Shown: positions 26,831-35,917 of the stretch, piece after piece
How the letters are laid out: each line of letters starts with the position of its first letter
How positions within the stretch are numbered: the stretch's first letter is position 1
Assembly (NCBI RefSeq): GCF_037646455.1
Contig: NZ_JBBIXN010000006.1
Coordinates: forward strand, 1-64,000
DNA from: Draconibacterium mangrovi_A
GTDB taxonomy: Bacteria; Bacteroidota; Bacteroidia; Bacteroidales; Prolixibacteraceae
Direction: 5' to 3'
DNA length: 64,000 bases
The notes under the pieces: generated by a model
The model's input: the letters and a program-made list of their open reading frames with translations, nothing else
What the model was told of the DNA's origin: nothing
Database searches by the model: none
Translations under genes and position numbers: made by a program

Positions 26831-28846
26831 TTATTTGTCCATGAGTTTATATACCGGGAATTGCGTAATTCTGAGCGTGGTGCAACCATAAGGAATTAAA
26901 GTGATCTCTTCCTCATTTTCATCCACAATTCGGTAGGGCCATGCCGGTGAGGGTGTTTTTCCTGCCATGTTCCGGTTTTCAGTCCAGATCGGCATTCTTC
27001 TCCCCTTTGTTTTTACAATGATTGGAGCATTCTTAAGATTCCATGGATTGGGTTGAATCTCATCAGCAATTTCGATGTGAAAATCGGTGTTTTCAACAGT
27101 CTTCTCCCAAATTGCATAATTCCATGGCGATTTTGGAAGCACTTCCCAAAAAGTATCATCGTAATCGTCTTTGGTCACTTCGCGCCACTCTTCCTTTATT
27201 TTGAGGGCATAAACCAGTGGTCCACGCTCAATCCCAAGCGACATTTCGTGCCAGTAACTAAAACGAAAATCCATTCCCAGGTGCAGTTCAACTTTATCTC
27301 CCGGATTCCATTCACGATTAAGAACGACAATCCCGTTTTGTGCTTCAACCTGCTGAGTTGCATCGTTTATTTTTATGCTGAACGATTTGCACCACTCCGG
27401 AATTCTCAGGTGAAACGGGAATTTTACCGCATCATCACTTTCAATGGTAAACTGAATTTGTTCTTTAAATGGATAGCCTGTTTCCTCTTTTATGGAAACC
27501 AACTCTCCGTTTGCAACCTTTGCAGTTACAGTTGTTGGACCATAAACCAGTGCTGCCAGTCCGTTGTCGGCAGTTGCATACCAGGTATTCTGAACGAACT
27601 TTGGCCAGCCCTGGTGCATGTTGGTCAAACAACAGGGATAACCCGTAGTAGTTCCAAAAACGTTTCGCCCTTGCCGATCGTTAAAGAAATTTCGTTCGTC
27701 ATCGGAAACCTTGATCTGGTTTACCTGCTGAAAATATTGCTTACGCATGTAATCGTCGGTACTTTGGGTTGGCAGTACATTGTATGCGATCTTTTCAAGA
27801 TAATCAGCATAATACACATCTCCTGTTATCGGCAGAATGTTTTCAAAACAAAACATCATTTCCACCGCTGAACACAATTCTGAACCTTGTGTCGGATCGT
27901 TTCCGTGCATGCGTTCATCGGCGCCGTACATTCCGTTTACAAAACCATGTACTTCCTTAATCGAATTCAGGCCTTTTTTTATCGATCCCAGGTATTTTTC
28001 TTCCGGATGTTGCTGATAATAAATGATCGGCTCTTTCAATCCCTGCGCAACATTCACACAGTGAAGATCGGGCAGCGGATTTAAACGTCGAATCTTATCA
28101 CCGGCATAAACTCCTGTCCAGTCAAAAGTTTGTTTATGAATAATCTCCGCGAGGTCCAAAAGAAACTTATCGCCGGTAATGTTGTAGAGCCAGTACACCA
28201 CAGCCAGGTTGTCGCCTCCCCTTCGGTTAGCCCAGTATGTCACGTAGCCCAACTCATTCTCAGGCAACATTTTCAGTTGGTAACGAAAATAGTTGGTCAT
28301 CAAGGTAATTACACGTTCGTCACCCGTTGCAGAGTAATATTGCTGCAGCACTTTCAGCATCACCATTTTGGGCCACCAGTCGTTTCGCATTCCTTGTTGA
28401 GTACCCGGAATTTGTTCATAATTCTCAGGCAAAGGTCTTGGCCCGAAGTAACCATCTTCCTGCTGGTTTTCGATACTCCATTCGATCCATTTTTGAGCTT
28501 TGGCTTTTAGTTCATCATCATCAAGTAAATAAGCCAGTGGAACCAGCCCGTCGAGCCAGTATGGACCACGTTCCCAACCATCGCCGGTACCTCCCAACCA
28601 GCCGTTATTGTCGCCGCACACAATTTCGTAAATGCTATCGAGGTGACCGGTTAAACCATCGGCTTGAATTTTCAGCATTTCCTGCAGAAAGCCTTCTGCT
28701 TGAACGGCACCAATCGGTAATGCGGTGTATGGTTGTGCAACTAAAGGTGCCTGGTTGGTAATGTAATGCTCGTTTCTTTTTTCGTTGCCAAGCGTCACCT
28801 GAATGACAAGCAAAATGAGAACTGAACTAAGGTAAATCTGTTTCAT
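26831..28846 (-). CDS. Divergent DUF1680/GH127-like enzyme, secreted
   Basis: The protein has 671 residues with a signal peptide ending near VTLGN. It has an alpha/alpha-barrel pattern (GGTGDGWERGPYWLDGLVPLA, WWPKMVMLKVL) and a C-terminal beta-sandwich. Likely zinc/cysteine active-site residues correspond to SELCSAVEMM and YPCCLTN, matching the Glu, Cys and Cys-Cys of beta-L-arabinofuranosidases, but the surrounding sequence is far from canonical GH127. The probable activity is a retaining exo-glycosidase of the DUF1680 group; beta-L-arabinofuranosidase is only one option. It lies 17 bases downstream of the GH43 gene, in the same operon as the canonical GH127 at 29849-31711. Confidence 0.78.
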   Translation of the reverse strand: MKQIYLSSVLILLVIQVTLGNEKRNEHYITNQAPLVAQPYTALPIGAVQAEGFLQEMLKIQADGLTGHLDSIYEIVCGDNNGWLGGTGDGWERGPYWLDGLVPLAYLLDDDELKAKAQKWIEWSIENQQEDGYFGPRPLPENYEQIPGTQQGMRNDWWPKMVMLKVLQQYYSATGDERVITLMTNYFRYQLKMLPENELGYVTYWANRRGGDNLAVVYWLYNITGDKFLLDLAEIIHKQTFDWTGVYAGDKIRRLNPLPDLHCVNVAQGLKEPIIYYQQHPEEKYLGSIKKGLNSIKEVHGFVNGMYGADERMHGNDPTQGSELCSAVEMMFCFENILPITGDVYYADYLEKIAYNVLPTQSTDDYMRKQYFQQVNQIKVSDDERNFFNDRQGRNVFGTTTGYPCCLTNMHQGWPKFVQNTWYATADNGLAALVYGPTTVTAKVANGELVSIKEETGYPFKEQIQFTIESDDAVKFPFHLRIPEWCKSFSIKINDATQQVEAQNGIVVLNREWNPGDKVELHLGMDFRFSYWHEMSLGIERGPLVYALKIKEEWREVTKDDYDDTFWEVLPKSPWNYAIWEKTVENTDFHIEIADEIQPNPWNLKNAPIIVKTKGRRMPIWTENRNMAGKTPSPAWPYRIVDENEEEITLIPYGCTTLRITQFPVYKLMDK

Positions 28847-28863
28847 TGGTATAGGATTTTTTA

Positions 28864-29859
28864 TTAATCGAGTGGTCGCGACTGAACGCCTTCAAAACTA
28901 ATTTTCACCGGTTTGATCAAACCGTTTTCGCCAAAGTACATGAGATCGATACAGGTTTCACGGTGGTTTCCGTCAGTTTCACCCAATGGCCGGCGATGAT
29001 AAACAATGTAATATTCATCGGTTCCCGGAATATGAATTACGGAATGGTGCCCTGCTCCTGTTGCCACATTCGGATCCTGCTTCAATATCTTTCCAATTCT
29101 TTTAAACGGGCCAAAAGGCGAATCGGCAATGGCATAAGCCACACTGTAATCCGGGCCGGTCCAGCCACCTTCGCTCCACATAAAATAATACTTGTCATTG
29201 CGGATAAACATAAACGGGCCTTCAACATATCCTTCGGGCGTGATCTCCTTAAAAGTGATTCCATCTTCAAAGGGCACAAAGCCTGTAAAGTCGTCTTTCA
29301 TTTTGGCAATATTGCAATGTCGCCAACCGCCGTAAATCATATAATACTGGCCGTCTTTATCGTGGAACACATACTGGTCGATAGGTTGTGCACCGTTATG
29401 AAATTTATCGAGCAGCGGTTTCCCGAGATAATCTTTGTAAGGTCCTTCGGGTTTATCAGAAACGCCAATTCCAATTCCACCTTCTTCATTATCGTTTTGA
29501 ATATCGTTGGCAGCAAAAAACAGGAAGTATTTTCCATCTTTTTGAACAATGGCCGGAGCCCACATCGCACGCCAGGCCCACTTCACGGCAGTTGTGTCAA
29601 TAATTCGTTCGTGTTTTTCCCAGCTTACCAGGTCTTTTGAAGAAAAGCAATCCATAAAAACCTGTTCGTTGTATGGCGCTGAGTACGTCGGATAAATCCA
29701 GTATTCGTTGCCAAAAACAATTCCTTCGGGATCGGCGTACCAGCCTTCAAAAACAGGATTATGGTTGTTGCCAACTCTCTTCTGAGCTTCTGTTTTAACA
29801 GACAGCAAACTCAAGCAAAAAAACAATAGTGCAAGGTTTCTCATATCTTTATTCTTCAT
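28864..29859 (-). CDS. GH43-family glycoside hydrolase, secreted
   Basis: The protein has 331 residues and is a single five-bladed beta-propeller domain. The catalytic trio of the family is visible: Asp in WYADPEG, Asp in QPIDQYVF and Glu in YVEGPFMF. The signal peptide is MRNLALLFFCLSLLSVKTEA, so a start at 29844 is equally plausible; the listed start overlaps the stop of the GH127 gene by 11 bases, which suggests translational coupling. GH43 enzymes cleave alpha-L-arabinofuranosides, beta-xylosides or galactosides. In this cluster, arabinose removal beside a GH127 is the likeliest role, but the subfamily cannot be fixed by eye. Confidence 0.85.
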   Translation of the reverse strand: MKNKDMRNLALLFFCLSLLSVKTEAQKRVGNNHNPVFEGWYADPEGIVFGNEYWIYPTYSAPYNEQVFMDCFSSKDLVSWEKHERIIDTTAVKWAWRAMWAPAIVQKDGKYFLFFAANDIQNDNEEGGIGIGVSDKPEGPYKDYLGKPLLDKFHNGAQPIDQYVFHDKDGQYYMIYGGWRHCNIAKMKDDFTGFVPFEDGITFKEITPEGYVEGPFMFIRNDKYYFMWSEGGWTGPDYSVAYAIADSPFGPFKRIGKILKQDPNVATGAGHHSVIHIPGTDEYYIVYHRRPLGETDGNHRETCIDLMYFGENGLIKPVKISFEGVQSRPLD

Positions 29860-31711
29860 AATCGAGCCAAACTTTCATTCTTCCTTCTTCTCGGTTATCC
29901 CACGCAAAATAAGGGATCATGGTAAAATTCGCATCACCGGTTTTTCCTTCAATTTCTAACATTCCATCCAGTTTTCCGGAAGCTTTCGTGGTTTTCAAAG
30001 TACTGGTTTTCGATAACTGAATTTTATCCCATTCTTTGTTGCTCTGATCGCTTTCTTCCACGCAATATACCAGCGGCCCTCGTTGGATGGCACGTTTGCC
30101 TACATTCGCTTCTACCCGTGGATCAGCTGCGACCACTTCCACCGGCATATCAAGAACAAGCGATAGTTTATCTCCCTTTTTCCAGTTTCTTTCCATAGCG
30201 ACATAACCATTTTCTTGTTTACTTACTTTTTGTTTATTCCCATTTACTGAAAGCGAAAAACTATTACACCATCCCGGAATTCTCAAATTCACAGGAAAAA
30301 TAGCTTCGTTATCAGGTTTAATCTCCATCTCGATGTTTCCGTCCCAGGGATAATTAGTATGCTGAACAAGCACAAGTTTTGTATTGCCAACTTTCATCTC
30401 AGCAGTACTTCCAACGTACAAGTTTACAAACACTCCTTTTTCATCGGAGGTGGCATAAATATAACTCCCCACAGAAGGTAAAAATCGCGAAACATTGCTG
30501 GGGCAGCAGGCACATCCGTACCAGGCACGGCGATGATGATGGCCTTCGGATTCCAGCGGATTTACATAAAAAAACAGGTCGCCTTCAAGTGAAACACCTG
30601 CCAGCACACCATTATACATCGAGCGTTCCATTACATCGATATATTTGGCATCCTGCGAAAACAGGTTCATGCGCTTGTTCCACAAAACCATCCCTATCGA
30701 GGCGCAGGTTTCACAATAAGCTTCCTTGTTCGGAAGGTCATAGTCCTTCGAAAAACCTTCATTCGATCCTGAACTTCCAATTCCTCCGGTGATGTACATA
30801 TTCCTTTCCACCACATCTTCCCAAACACGTTCGAGTGCCGCAACATATTCCGGCAGATCCTTTTCAGCAGCCACATCCGCCATTCCTGAAAACAGGTACA
30901 TAGCGCGTACAGCGTGTCCTTTTATATCCGAAATTTCAGAAACCGGAACATCATCCTGGCAATAAGCAGGGCCCCAATCCTTGTTGTCCCAAATAGCACC
31001 TTTGCCGTAACCATGACCGCGTTCTTCGAGCAGCCAGTAAGAAAGATCGAGGTATTTTTGATCTCCGGTTTCGTGGTAGAGTTTTACTAAAGCAAGTTCA
31101 ATTTCTTCGTGCCCGGGCACCCAGTGCTTTTTTCCGGGACCGAACTTATTACAAAGGTAATCGGAAAAGTTGGTAGCCACAGTCAAGAAAGTGGTTTTAC
31201 CGGTAGCTTTATGATGAGCAACGGCCGCTTCGATCATATGACCACCGCAGTACATCTCGTGTTTTTCCATGTCGGTCCACCGTTCATCCGGATGATTCAG
31301 AGTATAAAAAGTATTCAGATAACCATCCGGTTGCTGAGCTTTGGCAATGTAAGCGATCCACTTGTCGAGCAGCGCCTCAAGTTCCGGATTTGGATTATTT
31401 ATCAGGGAATAAGCAATGCCTTCCATGGCTTTATATACATCCGAATCATCAAAATAAATCCCCTCGTGTCCGCCTTCCAAGAATCCGGCGGCCTTTATAA
31501 AATTATTGATGCGTTCGGTTGAATCCTGAGTTTGAGCGATACAGGTCACTAAAGTTGCATTCGCATGCGCTTTTAGGCGAGCATTCCAGAATTGATCGGT
31601 AATCTTTACCTGGTTAAACGGCACCGGTTGAGTAGAGTAAGATTGAGCAAGGGCATTTACACCTGTCAGAATGGCAAACAGAAACACTGCAGTTTTTATA
31701 AATATTTTCAT
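29849..31711 (-). CDS. GH127 beta-L-arabinofuranosidase-type enzyme, secreted
   Basis: The protein has 620 residues with a signal peptide ending LAQ. All key GH127 elements are present: EAYCETCASIG, carrying the zinc-coordinating Glu and a Cys, and WYGCACCPSN with the Cys-Cys pair that includes the nucleophile. YCGGHMIEAAVAHH and GYLNTFY are also typical. The family removes terminal beta-L-arabinofuranose from plant glycans such as hydroxyproline-linked arabinans. It is the first gene of the minus-strand cluster that continues with GH43, a second DUF1680 enzyme, GH125 and two sulfatases. Confidence 0.88.
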   Translation of the reverse strand: MKIFIKTAVFLFAILTGVNALAQSYSTQPVPFNQVKITDQFWNARLKAHANATLVTCIAQTQDSTERINNFIKAAGFLEGGHEGIYFDDSDVYKAMEGIAYSLINNPNPELEALLDKWIAYIAKAQQPDGYLNTFYTLNHPDERWTDMEKHEMYCGGHMIEAAVAHHKATGKTTFLTVATNFSDYLCNKFGPGKKHWVPGHEEIELALVKLYHETGDQKYLDLSYWLLEERGHGYGKGAIWDNKDWGPAYCQDDVPVSEISDIKGHAVRAMYLFSGMADVAAEKDLPEYVAALERVWEDVVERNMYITGGIGSSGSNEGFSKDYDLPNKEAYCETCASIGMVLWNKRMNLFSQDAKYIDVMERSMYNGVLAGVSLEGDLFFYVNPLESEGHHHRRAWYGCACCPSNVSRFLPSVGSYIYATSDEKGVFVNLYVGSTAEMKVGNTKLVLVQHTNYPWDGNIEMEIKPDNEAIFPVNLRIPGWCNSFSLSVNGNKQKVSKQENGYVAMERNWKKGDKLSLVLDMPVEVVAADPRVEANVGKRAIQRGPLVYCVEESDQSNKEWDKIQLSKTSTLKTTKASGKLDGMLEIEGKTGDANFTMIPYFAWDNREEGRMKVWLDYEE

Positions 31712-32070
31712 TGATCAGTTATTTGAAAGATTAGTCCGTTGAATTTACAAATTACAACTGATTCTTCCCCTATTTCTCATTCGTTGTAGGTCCGTTAAAG
31801 ATCAACTTGCACTGGCATTGATAAAATTTCATTTTTACTCTTCGCTATCCCAATTGCTGCTAAGAACGCTTAGATGGCCTTGGCTGAAGTAAAACATGAC
31901 TCGGGATTTGAAATTGATTCCATTCTTTAAGCTAGCCAGTTATTTGAGCTACAAGTATAAACAAAAACAGTTTAAATCGAAATGATGGCTGATATTGAAT
32001 ATCTCACTTTTTAAAAACAAAGAAATGAATTATGGAATGCAACTTCTACACAACAGTCAACTAAATAACC
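31712..32070. other. Intergenic region upstream of the GH127 cluster
   Basis: About 360 bases have no supported gene. The region lies between the terminator of the xylan operon and the GH127 start and should contain the promoter of the minus-strand cluster, but no full TAnnTTTG box or operator repeat stands out. Confidence 0.4.
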
Positions 32071-32106
32071 CATAAAAAAAGGCTGCATCCACTAAGATAC
32101 AGCCTA
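32071..32106 (-). terminator. Intrinsic terminator of the xylan utilization operon
   Basis: On the minus strand AGGCTGTATC pairs with GATGCAGCCT (10 bp with one G-U pair, 6-base loop) and is followed by a run of seven Ts. It lies 34 bases after the last gene of the operon. Confidence 0.88.
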
Positions 32107-32139
32107 CTACATTCTTGAGTAAATCCTATTTCCAACCAG

Positions 32140-33114
32140 TTACTTTATTCCTGTTCCTTCAATGGTTTGAATGGTACCATCTTCGTTATAATTTAACTCC
32201 ACTACTTTCATACTGCGCAACCAGGTAAGGCCTCCCGATGGAACGCTGTCGTGGTGAAACAAATACCACTTGCCCTTAAATTCAACAATCGAATGGTGGG
32301 TAGTCCAGCCAACCACTGGTGTCAAAATCACCCCCTGATATGTAAATGGTCCGTATGGATTGTCGCCGGTGGCATAACACAGTTTGTGTGTATTTCCGGT
32401 GGAGTACGAAAAGTAATATTTTCCCCTGTATTTATGCATCCACGAGGCTTCGAAGAACCGACGGTCGTGATCGCCTGCTTTTATCGGTTCGCCATTTTCA
32501 TCGAGGATAACAACAGCTTTTGGCTCTTCACCGAATTCAAGCATGTCGTCGCCTAATTTGGCAACACGCGCCGGAAGTGCCGGTTCATCATCTGCTGGTT
32601 CCTGACCGCACTCAATGGCTTTGTTATTGCGGTAACGCTGTAGCTGCCCGCCCCATAATCCGCCAAAATACATATAATGGCTGCCATCCTCATCTTCAAA
32701 AACACAGGGATCGATGGAGTAACTTCCTTTTATTGGTGCATCCTGCGGAATAAACGGACCTTCAGGTTTATCGCCGATTGCCACTCCAATTCTGAAAATA
32801 TCGGTTTTATCTTTAAGGGGAAAATACAGGTAATATTTGCCCTTTTTATAGGCGCAATCGCTGTCCCACAACTGGCGCCCCGACCAGGGAATGTCTTTTA
32901 CATCGAGCACCACACCATGATCAGTCACCTCGCCCTCAACATCATCCATCGAAAAAACATGGTAATCACGCATGTCGAAATGATCACCCAAATCGTTTTC
33001 AGGAATGCCTGATTCAATGTCGTGCGAGGGATAGATATAGATTTTCCCGTTAAAGACATGTGCAGCCGGATCGGCGGTATACAGCTTATCGACTAAATAC
33101 CTTGGTTTCTTCAT
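32140..33114 (-). CDS. Cytoplasmic GH43-family enzyme, probable beta-xylosidase (GH43_1-like)
   Basis: The protein has 324 residues from the ATG at 33114. The longer in-frame start at 33153 is rejected because it would lie inside the hairpin at 33132-33163. There is no signal peptide, so the enzyme is probably cytoplasmic. Catalytic residues of GH43 are Asp15 in YTADPAAH, Asp in YSIDPCVF and Glu in FFEASWMH; the SHDIESGIP and GQLWDSDCAYKKGKYYLYF style is typical of subfamily 1 beta-xylosidases/arabinofuranosidases. Next to a GPH symporter and a GH10 in the same operon, it most likely splits imported xylo-oligosaccharides. It is the last gene of the operon, just before a strong terminator. Confidence 0.87.
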   Translation of the reverse strand: MKKPRYLVDKLYTADPAAHVFNGKIYIYPSHDIESGIPENDLGDHFDMRDYHVFSMDDVEGEVTDHGVVLDVKDIPWSGRQLWDSDCAYKKGKYYLYFPLKDKTDIFRIGVAIGDKPEGPFIPQDAPIKGSYSIDPCVFEDEDGSHYMYFGGLWGGQLQRYRNNKAIECGQEPADDEPALPARVAKLGDDMLEFGEEPKAVVILDENGEPIKAGDHDRRFFEASWMHKYRGKYYFSYSTGNTHKLCYATGDNPYGPFTYQGVILTPVVGWTTHHSIVEFKGKWYLFHHDSVPSGGLTWLRSMKVVELNYNEDGTIQTIEGTGIK

Positions 33115-33131
33115 TCTAAACATCTTTAAAA

Positions 33132-33163
33132 CCCGGGAGCCAAGGCGTACCATAGCTCCCGGG
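33132..33163 (-). promoter_or_regulatory. Stable hairpin between GH10 and cytoplasmic GH43 genes
   Basis: CCCGGGAGC (33132-33140) pairs with GCTCCCGGG (33155-33163), a perfect 9-bp GC-rich stem with a 14-base loop. On the minus strand it is followed by TTTTAAAG, 17 bases before the GH43 start codon. It could be a partial terminator or an mRNA processing/stability element inside the operon. Confidence 0.7.
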
Positions 33164-33187
33164 AAATCATAACTAAACTACTTACTA

Positions 33188-34324
33188 CTAATACTCTGGT
33201 TTCTGTGCTTCTTCAATTAACTTACTTACTATGCTTTTGGGTTGATAGTCACGGTCGAACAAAAGTGGATAATCCGTGCGCCCCGGAACCGGGAAATTAT
33301 TTTTCCACGAAGTGCCATCTGAAACGCCCCACAACGTTACACGTGAAATTACATCTGAGTGTTTCAGGAACAAACTAAAAAACGAAAGCATCCTGTTGTC
33401 CCATTTCTCCATTTCATTGTGCGGCACTCCTTCGGTGTAAGGATTGAGTTGTTGCTGATACTCGAAACTTGTGGCGATGTCGGCACCAACATCACGACGT
33501 GGATGTGGCAAAATCGACATGTCCAGTTCTGTGATCATTACTTTCATTCCCTCATTGCCATAGGCTTCAATAGCTGTTTCGTATTCGTCGAGCGAAGGAC
33601 TGTCCATACCAATGTGTCCCTGCATTCCGATTCCATCGATACGAATTCCTTCGGCCTTAAAATCGCGAACCATTTTAACAACGGCATCTCGTCTTCCCGG
33701 ATACCATTCGTTATAATCGTTGTAATACAGTTCGGCTTCAGGATCGGCTTCATGGGCAAACTGAAAAGCCAGCTTCACAAAGTCTTCACCAACAATCTGG
33801 TAAAATTTGCTTTTCCTCCAGCTTCCGTCTTCCATAAAAGCTTCATTCACTACATCCCAGCCTTTCACACGTCCTTTGTAACGTCCGACCACTGTGAAAA
33901 TATGTGTTTTCATTCGCTCGATCATCACTTCACGCGAAACATCGTTTCCTTCGCTATCGGTAAAAAACCATTTAGGTGCCTGCGAATGCCAGATCAGGCA
34001 ATGACCGGTAATGAACATATCGTTTTTTTCACCAAAATCGACAAACTGATCGGCCAATGCAAAATCGAACTCTCCTTCGCGGGGTTGAATCTCTTCGCTT
34101 TTCATGCAGTTTTCTGCCACTATTGCATCAAACTGCGTTTTAATTACTTCAACTCCGGCACTGTCCTTGCCGGTAATCTGCCACGCATTCATAGCTGTTC
34201 CAATGTAAAACTTACCCTTAAAAGCTTCTTTTAAAGTTTCGGGCGCTCGCATCGATGAAATACTGCACGACGTAAGTATGATCGTCATTAGAAAAGACAG
34301 TTGATACATTTTGATCCGTTTCAT
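33188..34324 (-). CDS. GH10 endo-beta-1,4-xylanase, lipoprotein
   Basis: The protein has 378 residues and a single catalytic domain. The lipoprotein signal ends at Cys20 (IILTSC). Acid/base Glu161 lies in WDVVNEAF and the nucleophile Glu266 in MITELDMS; the substrate-binding HCLIWHSQAPKWF motif is present. It hydrolyses xylan or xylo-oligosaccharides, probably from the outer or periplasmic face of the outer membrane. It lies 41 bases downstream of the symporter gene and 73 bases before the GH43 start, with a hairpin between. No carbohydrate-binding module is present, in contrast to the second GH10 of the operon. Confidence 0.93.
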   Translation of the reverse strand: MKRIKMYQLSFLMTIILTSCSISSMRAPETLKEAFKGKFYIGTAMNAWQITGKDSAGVEVIKTQFDAIVAENCMKSEEIQPREGEFDFALADQFVDFGEKNDMFITGHCLIWHSQAPKWFFTDSEGNDVSREVMIERMKTHIFTVVGRYKGRVKGWDVVNEAFMEDGSWRKSKFYQIVGEDFVKLAFQFAHEADPEAELYYNDYNEWYPGRRDAVVKMVRDFKAEGIRIDGIGMQGHIGMDSPSLDEYETAIEAYGNEGMKVMITELDMSILPHPRRDVGADIATSFEYQQQLNPYTEGVPHNEMEKWDNRMLSFFSLFLKHSDVISRVTLWGVSDGTSWKNNFPVPGRTDYPLLFDRDYQPKSIVSKLIEEAQKPEY

Positions 34325-34365
34325 TGTATTTAGTTTTAGATTGATTTCTATTTATTATCTGTTTA

Positions 34366-35820
34366 TCAAACTCTTTTCGACAACAAATCCTGTTGAATTT
34401 GAATTTCTTTGTTTTTATTGATCTCGTAGAAAAACAACAATACAACACCAATTAAAAATGGAATGGCGGGATAAATACTCACCAGCATTTTGGCTCCCTG
34501 TGCCACGCTTTCGGGCTGAACGAGTTCCTGCCCCGCTGAAACAGCATCTTTCGACACATAACCATAGAGTCCGAGAATTCCGGTAACAATCGCTCCACCA
34601 ATTGCCAGTCCTGCCTTCAGACCTACCATCATGGCCGAGAAGATAATAGCTGTTGCCCGGCGGTTATTGATCCATTCGGAATAATCGGCCACATCGGCGA
34701 TCATAGCCCAGAGAATAGGTGTTGTAACTCCGTAGAAAAACATGTGCAGGGCCTGTGCCAGAAACATCAAGCCAACATCTTTGGGATTGTAGAAAAAGAA
34801 AGAAATAACAAATAAGGTAGCAATAAACAGTGCAGTCCCAAAAACATCGCGTTTACCAAATTTGTCGGCTAGTTTTCTCGAAACAGCTATCCCAATCATT
34901 GAGAAAATTATTCCACCTGCATTAAATAAACCAAAGCCCGCAGACGGCACATCCGATTCAAAAAAGTTTAATCCGATACGGTTAAGAAAATCCAGGATGG
35001 GCTGAATAAAACTATGCAGCGCAACTTCATCAACGTAATTATTGAAATAGTAAACATACGATCCACCTTTCATGGCCAGTGTTATAAAAACCAGGATGGT
35101 AAGCGTTAGCATGATAATCCATGGCTTGTTTTTAAAGAGGTCGCTTAAATCTTCTTTTATAGTTGATGCCTGCTCCGGTTTGGGAATTATTCGCTCTTTC
35201 GTGGTAAGAAATGTGATCAGCAAAAGAACGGTTCCTATAATGGCCATCCAGGTCATTACGGCTTCAATCCCTGCGGCTTTATCGCCTTTACCTACATGCA
35301 AAATTATGGGCAACATAAAAACCTGCACAAAGAACTGGGCAAACATCACGGCTGCAAATCGGTACGACGACAAACTGTTTCGTTCCGACATATCGCCCGT
35401 TAAAACTCCGCTTAATGCCGAATATGGCAAGTTGTTAGCCGCATAAGTTAAGAGCAGAAGCGTGTAAGTTCCGGCTGCATAAATCAGTTTTCCTTTATAC
35501 GAAAAGTTAGGCGTGGTAAAAGCCAGCAGAGCAATCACTCCCAAAGGAATGGCGGTAAACAATATCCACGGACGAAATTTTCCCCAGCGTGAATTCGTAC
35601 GGTCGGCCAAAGCCCCTATTATCGGATTAAAAGCAAAAGCGGCTACCAAACCTACCACCAGCATAATAACCGATGCGTGTTCGTTCTGCAATCCATAAAT
35701 GTCAGTATAGAAAAAAGCAAGGAAAGTAACCAGGGTTTGAAACACCAGGTTGGCAGCCAGGTCGCCAAGGCTGTATCCAATTTTTTCCAGTACAGAAACT
35801 TTCTGTGAAGTCGTATTCAT
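34366..35820 (-). CDS. GPH-family sugar:cation symporter (MFS-type)
   Basis: The protein has 484 residues from the ATG at 35820, with about twelve hydrophobic segments. The start at 35820 is preferred because the family N-terminus begins VLEKIGYSLGDLAANLVFQT, while the upstream in-frame ATG adds a polar, cysteine-containing tail. ADRTNSRWGKFRPWIL is the loop-2 signature of the glycoside-pentoside-hexuronide (GPH) group. It should carry xylose, xylo-oligosaccharides or related glycosides across the inner membrane with a cation. It lies between the two GH10 genes, consistent with passing xylan products to the cytoplasmic GH43. Confidence 0.9.
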   Translation of the reverse strand: MNTTSQKVSVLEKIGYSLGDLAANLVFQTLVTFLAFFYTDIYGLQNEHASVIMLVVGLVAAFAFNPIIGALADRTNSRWGKFRPWILFTAIPLGVIALLAFTTPNFSYKGKLIYAAGTYTLLLLTYAANNLPYSALSGVLTGDMSERNSLSSYRFAAVMFAQFFVQVFMLPIILHVGKGDKAAGIEAVMTWMAIIGTVLLLITFLTTKERIIPKPEQASTIKEDLSDLFKNKPWIIMLTLTILVFITLAMKGGSYVYYFNNYVDEVALHSFIQPILDFLNRIGLNFFESDVPSAGFGLFNAGGIIFSMIGIAVSRKLADKFGKRDVFGTALFIATLFVISFFFYNPKDVGLMFLAQALHMFFYGVTTPILWAMIADVADYSEWINNRRATAIIFSAMMVGLKAGLAIGGAIVTGILGLYGYVSKDAVSAGQELVQPESVAQGAKMLVSIYPAIPFLIGVVLLFFYEINKNKEIQIQQDLLSKRV

Positions 35821-35917
35821 TTCGTTTGGTTTTATTTTTCTATTCCATTCTACACATTTCTCGCACACTTTCGGAAAGGCTCTTTTGCTACTCTCCTTAT
35901 TTGTGCTTACTCAATTC

